Source of the DNA: Flavobacterium sp. ASV13 | GTDB taxonomy: Bacteria > Bacteroidota > Bacteroidia > Flavobacteriales > Flavobacteriaceae | NCBI RefSeq assembly: GCF_000745775.1 | Contig: NZ_KN050752.1 | Coordinates: forward strand, 233,074 to 297,073 | DNA: 64,000 nucleotides | Direction: 5' to 3' | Shown: piece after piece, positions 49,592 through 59,700 of the stretch | How the letters are laid out: every line of letters begins with the position of its first letter | How positions within the stretch are numbered: position 1 is the stretch's first letter | Made by a program: the position numbers and the translations under genes | Notes under the pieces: model-generated | The model's input: only the letters and a program-made list of their open reading frames with translations | What the model was told of the DNA's origin: nothing | Databases searched by the model: none

Positions 49592-50935
49592 ATGGAACAA
49601 AAAATAAATGAATTTATGGCTCTGGTTGAGTCAAAAAATCCAAACGAACCAGAATTTCTTCAGGCAGTCAGAGAATTTGCAGAAACTGTAATTCCGTTTA
49701 TATCTGAGCGTAAAAAATATGATGGAAAGAATATTCTTTTAAGAATTGCTGAACCGGAAAGATCAATAATATTTAGAGTTCCGTGGGTAGATGATAAAGG
49801 AGAAATTATTGTAAACCGCGGATTTAGAATTCAGATGAACTCTGCAATCGGACCTTATAAAGGAGGTATTAGATTTCATCACACTGTAAACCTATCAGTT
49901 TTAAAATTTCTTGCTTTCGAACAAGTTTTTAAAAATAGTTTGACAACACTTCCAATGGGTGGAGGAAAAGGTGGTTCTGATTTTGATCCAGAAGGAAAAT
50001 CGGATGCTGAAATTATGCGTTTTTGCCAATCATTTATGACAGAATTATGTCGTCATATTGGTCCAGATCTTGACGTTCCTGCAGGAGATATTGGAGTAGG
50101 TGCAAGAGAAATTGGTTATTTGTTTGGACAATATAAAAGAATCAGAAATGAATTTACTGGAGTTTTAACTGGAAAAGGTTTGGCTTACGGAGGTTCATTA
50201 ATCAGACCAGAAGCTACAGGTTATGGTGTGGTATATTTTACAGATCAAATGCTTCGCACTATCGGACATGAGATTAAAGGTAAAAAAGTAGCTATTTCAG
50301 GATTTGGAAATGTGGCTTGGGGAGTAGCGTTAAAAGTAAATGAATTAGGAGGTAAAGTAGTTACAATTTCTGGACCTGACGGTTATATTTATGATGAAGA
50401 CGGAATTTCTGGAGAAAAAATCGACCATATGGTTGAAATGAGAGCTACCGGAGATAACAGAGCAGAAAGATATTTAGAGAAATATCCAAATGCGATTTTC
50501 CATAAAGGAAAAAGTCCTTGGGAAGTAAAAGTAGATATCGCAATTCCATGCGCAACGCAAAATGAGTTAACAGGAGAAGATGCTAAGAAATTGATTGATA
50601 ATGGCGTTTTATGTGTAACTGAAGCGGCTAATATGCCTTCGACATTAGATGCAATTAAACTTTTCTTAGATAATAAAGTGCTTTTTGCTCCAGGAAAAGC
50701 AGCTAATGCCGGTGGTGTTGCTGCATCTGGATTGGAAATGACACAAAACTCTATTCGTCTAAACTGGACAAGTGAGGAAGTGGATTTAAGATTAAAAGAC
50801 ATTATGGTTGGAATTCACAACCAATGTAAAAAATATGGCGCTGAAGAAGACGGCTATGTGAACTACGTAAAAGGAGCAAACATTGCAGGATTTGTTAAAG
50901 TTGCCGATGCTATGCTCGCTCAAGGTGTAGTGTAA
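49592..50935 (+). CDS. gdhA: Glutamate dehydrogenase (NADP-specific, hexameric type)
   Basis: GdhA aminates 2-oxoglutarate to glutamate. The 447-residue protein matches the E. coli-type enzyme in length. The substrate site IGPYKGGIRFH, the active-site LPMGGGKGGSDFDP (catalytic lysine), DVPAGDIGVGAREIGYLFGQY, the Rossmann VAISGFGNVAWG and the C-terminal FAPGKAANAGGVAASGLEM are all present. It is monocistronic with its own terminator. A TATCTTTG box and a palindromic operator-like word lie upstream, suggesting regulated transcription. Confidence 0.96.
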   Translation: MEQKINEFMALVESKNPNEPEFLQAVREFAETVIPFISERKKYDGKNILLRIAEPERSIIFRVPWVDDKGEIIVNRGFRIQMNSAIGPYKGGIRFHHTVNLSVLKFLAFEQVFKNSLTTLPMGGGKGGSDFDPEGKSDAEIMRFCQSFMTELCRHIGPDLDVPAGDIGVGAREIGYLFGQYKRIRNEFTGVLTGKGLAYGGSLIRPEATGYGVVYFTDQMLRTIGHEIKGKKVAISGFGNVAWGVALKVNELGGKVVTISGPDGYIYDEDGISGEKIDHMVEMRATGDNRAERYLEKYPNAIFHKGKSPWEVKVDIAIPCATQNELTGEDAKKLIDNGVLCVTEAANMPSTLDAIKLFLDNKVLFAPGKAANAGGVAASGLEMTQNSIRLNWTSEEVDLRLKDIMVGIHNQCKKYGAEEDGYVNYVKGANIAGFVKVADAMLAQGVV

Positions 50936-50960
50936 TTTTTAGTTATAGTTTTTTGAAATG

Positions 50961-50988
50961 CCTTCATTTGTCTCCGGACATTTGAAGG
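50961..50988 (+). terminator. Terminator of gdhA
   Basis: The arms CCTTCA/TGAAGG, with an inner TGTC/GACA pair, form a stem 25 bases after the stop codon. Nine T residues follow. Confidence 0.7.
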
Positions 50989-51037
50989 TTTTTTTTTATT
51001 TATAAAAAGAACAAAAAACAAATAATTCCGTTTGTAG

Positions 51038-51045
51038 TATATTTG
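51038..51045 (+). promoter_or_regulatory. -7 box of porZ
   Basis: TATATTTG is a perfect TAnnTTTG match 21 bases before the preferred ATG. Its terminal TTG is in frame with porZ. Confidence 0.55.
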
Positions 51046-51066
51046 TTTATTCGAATACGTAAAATA

Positions 51067-53349
51067 ATGAAAAGAAAGTTTCTGTATATTTTGTTTTTGC
51101 TCTTGTCTCAATTTAGTTTTTCACAGAACAAATTGTCATGGCAAGGTTATTTTTCGTTCAACGAAATAAAAGATATTTCAGAATCTTCTACTGCGGTTTT
51201 TGCAGCCTCAGAAAATGCTTTGTTTACAAAAGGTGCAACAACAAATACAACAAAAACCATTACGACTGTCGATGGACTTTCAGGTCAGACTATTTCGGCT
51301 ATGTATTATAGTGAAGCCTTTAAGAAAACAATTGTAGGTTATGAAAATGGTTTGATGATTGTAATTAATGAATCGGACGGAAGCATGCTTAAAATTGTGG
51401 ATATCATCAATAAACAATTGGCTCCTAATCTTAAAAAAATAAATCATTTTATGGAGCATAACGGTTTGGTTTATGTTTCCTGCGATTTTGGAATTGTACA
51501 GTTTAATTTGGCAACCCTGAAATTTGGTGATACGTATTTTATAGGAGATAATGGCGCCGAAATCAGTGTTAAACAAACTACTTTTTTTAACGGATTTATT
51601 TATGCTGCAACTTCAAGCGGAATAAGGCGTGCCGATATTACAAATCCAAATTTAAATGATTTTAAGCAATGGTCTGTTGTAAATACGGGCGATTGGTCAA
51701 GTGTTGAAAGTTTAGATGCAGAACTGATCGCGATTAATTCTTCGGGTTATATTCATCGATTTAACGCTAACAATTTTGTTGGATTTTCGCAACTTCCACA
51801 AGCTTCGGTTGATATGCGGGCAAAAAATCATAATTTGTTTATAACCATAAAAAATGCTGTTTATGTGTATAACAATCAAATGGTTTTGATTCGTCAAATT
51901 TCTAATACTCAGGTATTGGATAATACTCTAAATTTTACCTGTGCAACTTCGGTAGGGAATGTGATTTTTATTGGAACAAAAGAAAAAGGTTTGTTTTCAT
52001 CATCGCTTTCAAGTAGTTCTGCATTTGTAAATAATACTCCTTCAGGTCCGGCCCGAAATAATATTTTTTCAATGGATGTAACTCCAAGTGTTCTTTGGGC
52101 CGTTTATGGCGATTATGACACCTATTACAATCCATATGATTTAGATAGTTATGGCGTTAGTAAATACAATACTTCTGGTTGGTTGAATATTCCCTATTCT
52201 GATGTTTATAATGCAAAATCGATGACAAGAGTTATTGTTAATCCAAAGAATGAGAAACAAGTTTATGCAAGTTCATTTTTTTCAGGTTTATTGCGAATAG
52301 AAAATGATGTTCCGAATCTTTTGTATAATGAAAAAAATAGCGGTTTAGAATCGATTACGACTGAAGGTCCAAATTATATTGATGTCCGTATTAATGCGAC
52401 AGCTTTTGACAAAACAGGAAATCTCTGGATAACTAATAGCCGAATTAAAAACGGATTGAAGGTTTTAAAATCGAATAATCAATGGGGAAGTTATGCGATG
52501 ACTTCAATTTTAGATGATGCTCAAGCTAGCAGTTATGCCAGTATTTTGGTAGATAAAAACAGTGTAAAATGGATTGCAACAAATCGTGACGGTGTTGTGG
52601 GTTTTAATGAAACGAATAATACTTTCAAAAAAATGACTTTTGGTGCCGATGCCGGAAATCTCCCAGTTGCTGATGTCAGAGCGCTTGCGATTGATACTAA
52701 AAATCAGCTTTGGATTGGGACAACAAAAGGATTGCGTGTTTTATCCAATGTTGGAAATTTTCAGAATGATAGTCAGCTAAAGGCAAATCCGATAATTATT
52801 ATGGAAGATAATTTGGCTCAGGAACTTCTTTACGAGCAATTTATAACCACAATTGCGGTTGATGGAGCCAATAATAAATGGATTGGAACAAGTGATTCTG
52901 GAGTTTTTATGGTTTCTCCAAATGGTCAGGAAACGAAATATCATTTTACAATCAGTAATTCGCCTTTGCCGAGCAACGCCATAAATGAAATTAAAATCAA
53001 TAGCACAACGGGCGAAGTTTTTATAGCAACCAATAAAGGCTTGATTTCTTTTGGCGGAATTGCCACTGAAGCCAACGAAGATTTGAGTAATGTTTATGTG
53101 TATCCAAATCCAGTTCGGCCAACATATTCGGGAACTGTAAAAGTTGCGGGATTATTAGATAAAGCCAATATAAAAATTACAGACATAGAAGGTAATTTGG
53201 TTTACGAAACAACATCTGAAGGTGGAACAATTGAATGGGATACAACCGCTTTTGGAAAATATAAAGTTTCTTCGGGAGTTTATATGATTTTTATTTCTGC
53301 GCAAGATGGAGGAGAAACCAAAGTGAAGAAAGTAATGATTATTCGATAA
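51067..53349 (+). CDS. porZ: Type IX secretion system protein PorZ (two-component-regulator-propeller)
   Basis: PorZ is a surface component of the type IX secretion attachment machinery that delivers the sugar anchor for cargo. From MKRKFLYILFLLLSQFSFSQ the protein has 760 residues. It has a PorZ N-terminal domain (WQGYFSFNEIKDISESSTAVFAASENALF), two seven-bladed propellers with repeated 'WIATNRDGVVGF' and 'LWIGTTKGLRVL' blades, and a C-terminal T9SS-type domain (VYVYPNPVRP.. to VKKVMIIR). The TTG at 51043 is part of the -7 box, so the ATG at 51067 is chosen. An MBOAT/SGNH pair follows. Confidence 0.92.
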   Translation: MKRKFLYILFLLLSQFSFSQNKLSWQGYFSFNEIKDISESSTAVFAASENALFTKGATTNTTKTITTVDGLSGQTISAMYYSEAFKKTIVGYENGLMIVINESDGSMLKIVDIINKQLAPNLKKINHFMEHNGLVYVSCDFGIVQFNLATLKFGDTYFIGDNGAEISVKQTTFFNGFIYAATSSGIRRADITNPNLNDFKQWSVVNTGDWSSVESLDAELIAINSSGYIHRFNANNFVGFSQLPQASVDMRAKNHNLFITIKNAVYVYNNQMVLIRQISNTQVLDNTLNFTCATSVGNVIFIGTKEKGLFSSSLSSSSAFVNNTPSGPARNNIFSMDVTPSVLWAVYGDYDTYYNPYDLDSYGVSKYNTSGWLNIPYSDVYNAKSMTRVIVNPKNEKQVYASSFFSGLLRIENDVPNLLYNEKNSGLESITTEGPNYIDVRINATAFDKTGNLWITNSRIKNGLKVLKSNNQWGSYAMTSILDDAQASSYASILVDKNSVKWIATNRDGVVGFNETNNTFKKMTFGADAGNLPVADVRALAIDTKNQLWIGTTKGLRVLSNVGNFQNDSQLKANPIIIMEDNLAQELLYEQFITTIAVDGANNKWIGTSDSGVFMVSPNGQETKYHFTISNSPLPSNAINEIKINSTTGEVFIATNKGLISFGGIATEANEDLSNVYVYPNPVRPTYSGTVKVAGLLDKANIKITDIEGNLVYETTSEGGTIEWDTTAFGKYKVSSGVYMIFISAQDGGETKVKKVMIIR

Positions 53350-53403
53350 GAAAATTTTATAAAATTAATTAACAACCAAAATACAAAATCACAAATCTAC
53401 CGA

Positions 53404-54852
53404 ATGCTTTTTAATTCCCTAAATTTTGCAATTTTTTTGCCATTAGTTTTTATATGTTATTGGTTTGTGTTAAATAAATCACTGAGATCTCAAAATATTT
53501 TACTGCTTTTGTCAAGCTATTTTTTTTATGCTTGTTGGGATTGGAGGTTTTTATTTCTATTAATCTTTTCTACTACGCTAGACTATTTTTCAGGTATAAA
53601 GATATTTGAATCTAGTAATCAAACCACGCGAAAATTTTGGTTTTGGCTTAGTATATCTTTAAATCTCGGTTTTCTGGCAGTTTTTAAATACTATAATTTT
53701 TTTGTGGAATCTTTTGCAGAAGGAGTTGCTAATTTTGGTTTCCATATAAATCCTTTAACATTAGATGTGTTACTCCCTGTAGGGATTTCATTTTATACTT
53801 TTCATGGTTTGTCATATGTAATTGATGTTTACAAGGAAAGGATAGTTGCAGAAAAGAATATTGTTGATTATTCGGTATTTGTAAGTTTCTTTCCTTTGCT
53901 TGTTGCGGGGCCTATTGAACGCGCTACGCATCTTCTTCCTCAAATTCAGAAAAAGAGAATTTTCGATTATGCTAAAGCTATAGATGGGTTGAGGCAGATT
54001 TTATGGGGATTATTTAAGAAAGTTGTAATTGCAGATATATGCGCTCAATATGCGAATGATATTTTTAATAATTCTAATGAATATTCAGGAAGCACGCTTG
54101 TTTTAGGGGCAGTATTTTTTGCATTTCAGATTTATGGTGATTTTTCAGGGTATTCAGACATTGCAATAGGAACAGCGCGTCTTTTTGGTATAGATTTACT
54201 AAGAAATTTTGCTTTCCCTTATTTTTCCAGAGATATTGCTGAGTTTTGGAGAAGGTGGCATATTTCGCTTTCAACATGGTTTAGAGATTATTTATATATT
54301 CCGTTAGGGGGAAGTAAAGGAGGAGTTTGGGTCAAGATTAGAAATACATTCATTATTTTCTTAGTGAGTGGATTTTGGCACGGAGCAAATTGGACATTCA
54401 TTGTATGGGGGCTTCTGCATGCATTGTATATTATGCCTTCTATTATTTTTGGTACAAATAGAAAAAACTTGAATATTGTAGCCCAAGGTAGATTAGTGCC
54501 TAGTGTAAAAGAAACTCTTCAAATGTTGTTAACATTTAGTTTGACTGTTTTTGCATGGATATTCTTTAGAGCAAATAATTTAGAACATGCTTTACATTAT
54601 GTTTCGAGAATTTTTTCGAGTTCATTATTTACTTCTCCCAAATATGACGGAGATGATTTACTAAAAATAATGTTCCTATTGTTAACTGTTTTTATGATTA
54701 TTGAGTGGTTAGGAAGAGAAAATCAATTTGCAATAGCTAAATTAGGTTTAAAATGGAAGCCTGTTTTTAGATATTTATTTTATTATATGATTATCATTGC
54801 AATTTTTTGTTTTAGTGGTAAAAAACAGCAATTTATTTATTTTCAGTTTTAG
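53404..54852 (+). CDS. MBOAT-family O-acyltransferase (AlgI-like)
   Basis: The 482-residue polytopic membrane enzyme moves acyl groups across or within the inner membrane onto a polysaccharide or other polymer. It begins MLFNSLNFAIFLPLVFICYW and has YFFYACWDWRFLFLL, LPVGISFYTFHGLSYVIDVY and FWRRWHISLSTWFRDYLYIPLGG. The catalytic histidine lies in VSGFWHGANWTFIVWG. All are AlgI/DltB hallmarks. The next gene, only 3 bases away, encodes an SGNH-like partner. The substrate is unknown. Confidence 0.93.
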   Translation: MLFNSLNFAIFLPLVFICYWFVLNKSLRSQNILLLLSSYFFYACWDWRFLFLLIFSTTLDYFSGIKIFESSNQTTRKFWFWLSISLNLGFLAVFKYYNFFVESFAEGVANFGFHINPLTLDVLLPVGISFYTFHGLSYVIDVYKERIVAEKNIVDYSVFVSFFPLLVAGPIERATHLLPQIQKKRIFDYAKAIDGLRQILWGLFKKVVIADICAQYANDIFNNSNEYSGSTLVLGAVFFAFQIYGDFSGYSDIAIGTARLFGIDLLRNFAFPYFSRDIAEFWRRWHISLSTWFRDYLYIPLGGSKGGVWVKIRNTFIIFLVSGFWHGANWTFIVWGLLHALYIMPSIIFGTNRKNLNIVAQGRLVPSVKETLQMLLTFSLTVFAWIFFRANNLEHALHYVSRIFSSSLFTSPKYDGDDLLKIMFLLLTVFMIIEWLGRENQFAIAKLGLKWKPVFRYLFYYMIIIAIFCFSGKKQQFIYFQF

Positions 54853-54855
54853 TGT

Positions 54856-55818
54856 ATGAAAAGATTTATTCTCAAAATGTTTTATTTTTTTGTACTGCCT
54901 GCTGTAGTTATTTCATATCCTATTGATTATGGAATTTCATATTTCCTAAAAAAATCAAATCAATATCCAGGCGAATTTGAAGTAATGAATGATGTATATA
55001 ATTCAAAAGCAAATTGTGATATTGCAATTTATGGATCGTCCAGAGCATGGGTACATGTTGATCCTAAGATAATGAGTGATTCATTAAATTTGTCAGTGTA
55101 TAATTTTGGAAACGACGGGCATTCATTTGATTTGCAATATTTACGCCATTTGGAATTTCTGAAACATAATAATAAACCAAAAACAATAGTCCTTTCAGTT
55201 GATATGTTTTCTTTGAAAAAGGAAGTTGGGTTGTATGCTTCAGATCAATATCTCCCATATATGTTGTGGAATAAGAATATTAAAAATTATACAAGTTCAT
55301 ATATTAGCTATACAGTTTGGGATTATTATATTCCTGCAGTAAGGTATATTGGTAAAACAGAAGTGTTGCGAGAAAGTTTGAAATATTTGATGAATGGATC
55401 TCCTAGAGAGAAATATAGGCGCAATGGATTTTTGGGTATGGATCAGGAATGGAATGCAGATTTTGAAAAGCTTAAGGCTAAACAAAAGTTTTACAAAGTA
55501 AAAGTGAATATAGATAATAGAAATCTTCTTGAAGTTTTTATTAAAGAATGTAAAGAGATGAATATAAATTTGATTTTGTTATATACTCCTGAATTTATAG
55601 AAGGACAAGAATTTGTAGTAAACAGAAAAGAAGTAATTGATATTTATAAAGAATTTTCTAAACGTTATAACTTGAATTTTTACGATTTTTCTAGTGATAA
55701 AATATGCTATGATAAAACGCTTTTCTATAATGCAAGTCATCTAAATAGAAGAGGTGCGGAGATATTTACAAAGAAATTTGCGAGTATTTTAAAATCAAAT
55801 AAAAATATATATAATTAA
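54856..55818 (+). CDS. SGNH-hydrolase-like partner of the MBOAT acyltransferase
   Basis: The 320-residue protein has an N-terminal membrane anchor (FILKMFYFFVLPAVVISYPI). An SGNH-like domain follows: CDIAIYGSSRAWVHVDP (candidate nucleophile serine in GSSR), YNFGNDGHSFDLQYL, and NASHLNRRGAEIFTKKF near the C-terminus with the expected histidine. Such DUF1574/AlgX-J-like proteins complete O-acetylation with MBOAT enzymes. The family assignment is tentative, but the 3-base spacing to the MBOAT gene is strong contextual support. Confidence 0.7.
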   Translation: MKRFILKMFYFFVLPAVVISYPIDYGISYFLKKSNQYPGEFEVMNDVYNSKANCDIAIYGSSRAWVHVDPKIMSDSLNLSVYNFGNDGHSFDLQYLRHLEFLKHNNKPKTIVLSVDMFSLKKEVGLYASDQYLPYMLWNKNIKNYTSSYISYTVWDYYIPAVRYIGKTEVLRESLKYLMNGSPREKYRRNGFLGMDQEWNADFEKLKAKQKFYKVKVNIDNRNLLEVFIKECKEMNINLILLYTPEFIEGQEFVVNRKEVIDIYKEFSKRYNLNFYDFSSDKICYDKTLFYNASHLNRRGAEIFTKKFASILKSNKNIYN

Positions 55819-55864
55819 TTCTGGAAATAATATCATCCTCCTTTAGCAATTAGAGAATAAAAAA

Positions 55865-56578
55865 ATGCTCGTTAAAACAAAAGCCATAGTGATCTCTTCT
55901 TTAAAATTTCAGGAAAAAAGCTTGATCGTAAAATGTTTTACGCTTTCAAGCGGACTGAAATCGTATTTTGTGCGCGATGCTTTTTCGAGTAGGAAAGCGA
56001 GCCAGAAGATTGCTTATTTTCAGCCTTTTTCGATTTTAGAAATTGAAGCCGTTCATAAAAACAAAGGAACGTTGGAAAATTTCAAAGAAATAAAAAGTGC
56101 TGTTCCATTTCAGAGCATCCATACGGATATTGTAAAAAGTACAATGGTGATGTTTTTGTCTGAAATGCTTCATTATTCTATTCAGGAAGAAGAAAAAAAT
56201 GAACAGCTTTTTCTTTTTTTAGAAACCGCTCTGACCTGGCTGGATCATCATGAAGAAATTTCCAATTTTCATTTGATTTTACTTTTAGAAATCACAAAAT
56301 ATTTAGGTTTTTATCCCGATGTTTCAGAAATAGATTTGCCTCATTTTGAAATGATTGATGGTGTTTTTACGCATTTTTCTGGAGTAAATACGCTTTCAGA
56401 ACACGAAACCAGTTTACTTAGAAAACTACTCGATTTAAAATTCGATAACGATCAAAAAATCTTTCATGTTTTAGAAAGGCAAATTCTGCTAAAAATCTTA
56501 ATTGATTATTACAGTTTCCATTTGGACGGATTCAAAAAACCTAAATCTTTAGAGATTTTAAAAGAAGTTTTCTCTTAA
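55865..56578 (+). CDS. recO: DNA repair protein RecO
   Basis: RecO helps load RecA onto SSB-coated single-stranded DNA. The 237-residue protein has the N-terminal OB-fold pattern MLVKTKAIVISSLKFQEKSLIVKCFTLSSGLKSYFVR. Its helical C-terminal half includes LILLLEITKYLGFYPD and a terminal LKILIDYYSFHLDGFKKPKSLEILKEVF. The four zinc-binding cysteines seen in some RecO proteins are absent, as in many Bacteroidota. It starts 46 bases after the SGNH gene and precedes ileS. Confidence 0.9.
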   Translation: MLVKTKAIVISSLKFQEKSLIVKCFTLSSGLKSYFVRDAFSSRKASQKIAYFQPFSILEIEAVHKNKGTLENFKEIKSAVPFQSIHTDIVKSTMVMFLSEMLHYSIQEEEKNEQLFLFLETALTWLDHHEEISNFHLILLLEITKYLGFYPDVSEIDLPHFEMIDGVFTHFSGVNTLSEHETSLLRKLLDLKFDNDQKIFHVLERQILLKILIDYYSFHLDGFKKPKSLEILKEVFS

Positions 56579-56676
56579 ATAGGTTAAAATCGTATTTTTT
56601 GTTGCGGAATCTACCTGAAATTCCCTCAAATGAGTCTTTTTTCCGTTATCTTTTCTCTAATTTCCTCAAAATTCAT

Positions 56677-56684
56677 TACTTTCG
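56677..56684 (+). promoter_or_regulatory. Candidate -7 box of ileS
   Basis: TACTTTCG is one base from TAnnTTTG and lies 24 bases before the ileS ATG. The same TTCG variant occurs ahead of the lanthipeptide precursor. Confidence 0.35.
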
Positions 56685-56708
56685 CACCTCGTTTAAGAAA
56701 AGGATAAA

Positions 56709-59700
56709 ATGAGTACAAAATTTACTGAATACAAAGGACTTGACTTGCCAACAGTAGCGTCAGAAGTTCTTGATTTTTGGAAGAAAGAAAATATATTTGA
56801 AAAGAGTGTAACAACTCGCGAAGGTGCTGAACCTTTCGTATTTTTTGAAGGTCCGCCTTCAGCAAACGGATTGCCAGGAATTCACCACGTAATGGCGCGT
56901 GCGATTAAAGATATTTTTTGCAGATATAAAACTCAAAAAGGTTTTCAGGTAAAAAGAAAAGCCGGATGGGATACTCACGGTTTGCCTGTAGAATTGGGTA
57001 CTGAAAAAGAATTAGGAATTACAAAAGAAGATATTGGCAAAACGATTTCGATCGAAGAATATAACGAGGCGTGTAAAAAAACCGTTATGCGTTATACCGA
57101 CGTATGGAATGATTTGACCGAAAAAATGGGATATTGGGTTGATATGGAAGATCCATATGTGACTTATAAACCAAAATACATGGAGTCTGTTTGGTGGCTT
57201 TTGAAACAAATCTATGATAAAGGTTTGTTGTACAAAGGTTACACGATTCAGCCGTATTCTCCAAAAGCAGGAACTGGATTATCTTCTCACGAAGTAAATC
57301 AGCCTGGAGCTTACAGAGATGTTACAGATACTACAATTGTTGCGCAGTTTAAAACTTTGCCAGAAACATTGCCAAGCTTTTTACAAGGTTTTGGAGATAT
57401 TCACATTTTAGCTTGGACAACAACACCTTGGACGCTTCCTTCAAATACAGCTTTGACAGTTGGTCCAAAAATCGATTATGTTTTAGTAAAAACATTCAAT
57501 CAATATACTTTTGAGCCAATCAATGTTGTTTTGGCTAAAAACTTAGTTGGAAAACAATTCGGAAAAGGATTTTTCTTAAGTGAAGATGACGCTGATTTTG
57601 ATAATGTTAAAAACGGAGACAAAAAGCTTCCATATAAAATCTTAACCGAAGCAAAAGGAAAAGATTTGGTAGAAATCCGTTACGAGCAATTATTACCTTA
57701 TGTATTGCCATATCAAAATGCTGAAAATGCATTTAGAGTAATTGCCGGAGATTTCGTTACAACTGAAGATGGAACGGGAATTGTGCATACAGCGCCGACT
57801 TTTGGTGCTGATGATGCTAAAGTTGCTAAGGAAGCAAAACCAGAAGTTCCGCCAATGTTGGTTTTGGATGAAGAAGGAAATGCAGTTCCATTAGTTGATT
57901 TACAAGGAAAATTCACTTCACATGTTGGTGAACTTGCTGGTAAATACGTGAAAAACGAATATTACGATGCAGGACAAGCGCCAGAGAAATCTGTAGATGT
58001 TGAAATCGCAATTCGTCTAAAAGAAGAAAACAAAGCTTTTAAAGTTGAAAAATACGTGCACAGTTACCCACACAGCTGGAGAACTGACGAGCCGTTATTA
58101 TATTATCCCCTAGATTCATGGTTCATCAAAGTAACCGATGTAAAAGATAGAATGTTCGACCTGAACGAAACTATCAATTGGAAGCCTAAATCTACTGGTG
58201 AAGGACGTTTTGGAAACTGGCTTAAAAATGCCAACGACTGGAATTTATCTCGTTCTAGATATTGGGGAATTCCGTTGCCAATTTGGAGAACTGAAGACAA
58301 AAAAGAAGAAGTTCTTATTGGTTCTGTTGAAGAATTATACAATGCGATCGAGAAATCTATCGAAGCTGGTTTTCAAAAAGAAAATCCGTTTAAAGGTTTC
58401 GAAATCGGAAATATGTCTGAATCAAATTATGATTTAATTGATTTGCACAAAAATGTAGTGGATCAAATTACGTTGGTTTCGGCTTCAGGCCAGCCAATGA
58501 AACGCGAAAGCGATTTGATCGACGTTTGGTTTGATTCTGGAGCAATGCCTTATGCACAATGGCATTATCCTTTTGAAAATCAAGATAAAATTGATGGGAA
58601 CAAAGATTTTCCTGCGAATTTCATCGCAGAAGGAGTAGATCAAACACGTGGATGGTTTTATACATTACATGCTATCGGAACTTTGGTTTTTGATAAAGTA
58701 GCGTATAAAAACGTAGTTTCAAACGGTTTGGTTTTAGATAAAAATGGAATTAAAATGTCTAAGAGTAAAGGAAATACGATAGACCCATTTAAAACCATTG
58801 AAGAATACGGTCCTGATGCCACACGTTGGTACATGATTATGAATGCAAATCCGTGGGACAACTTAAAGTTTGACCTTGAAGGAATTGCTGAGGTTCGCCG
58901 TAAATTCTTCGGAACTTTATACAACACTTATTCTTTCTTTTCGTTATATGCTAACATCGACGGATTTAAATATGTTGAAGCTGAAATTCCGTTAAACGAA
59001 AGACCAGAAATCGATCAATGGATTATTTCTGAATTGAATACTTTAGTGAAGTTTGTTGACGAATGTTATGAAGATTATGAGCCAACAAAAGCAACAAGAG
59101 CAATTTCTGAATTCGTTCAGGAAAATTTAAGTAACTGGTATGTTCGTTTATGTCGTCGTCGTTTCTGGAAAGGAGAATATGCAAAAGATAAAATTGCAGC
59201 TTACCAAACGCTTTATACTTGCTTGTTAACAATCAGTAAATTGAGCGCTCCGGTTGCTCCATTTTTTATGGATAAATTGTATCGCGATTTGACTGCTTCG
59301 ACAGGAACCGAGGATTTTGCTAGTGTTCACTTGGCTGAATTCCCGAAATTTGTCGAAAACTTTGTTAATAAAACGTTAGAGAGCAAAATGCAGAAGGCGC
59401 AAACGATCTCTTCTTTGGTTTTATCACTTAGAAAAAAGGAAATGATTAAAGTGCGTCAACCTTTGCAAAAGGTAATGATTCCGGTACTTGACGAGAATCA
59501 GAGGGCTGAAATTGAAGCGATTTCTGACCTTGTAAAAGCCGAAGTAAACGTGAAAGAAATTGAACTTTTAGACGATGCTTCTGGTATTTTGGTTAAACAG
59601 ATTAAGCCTAATTTTAAAGCTCTTGGGCCACGTTTTGGAAAAGATATGGGTCTGATTTCTAGGGAAATACAAGGTTTTACAGCTGAACAAATCAATGAGT

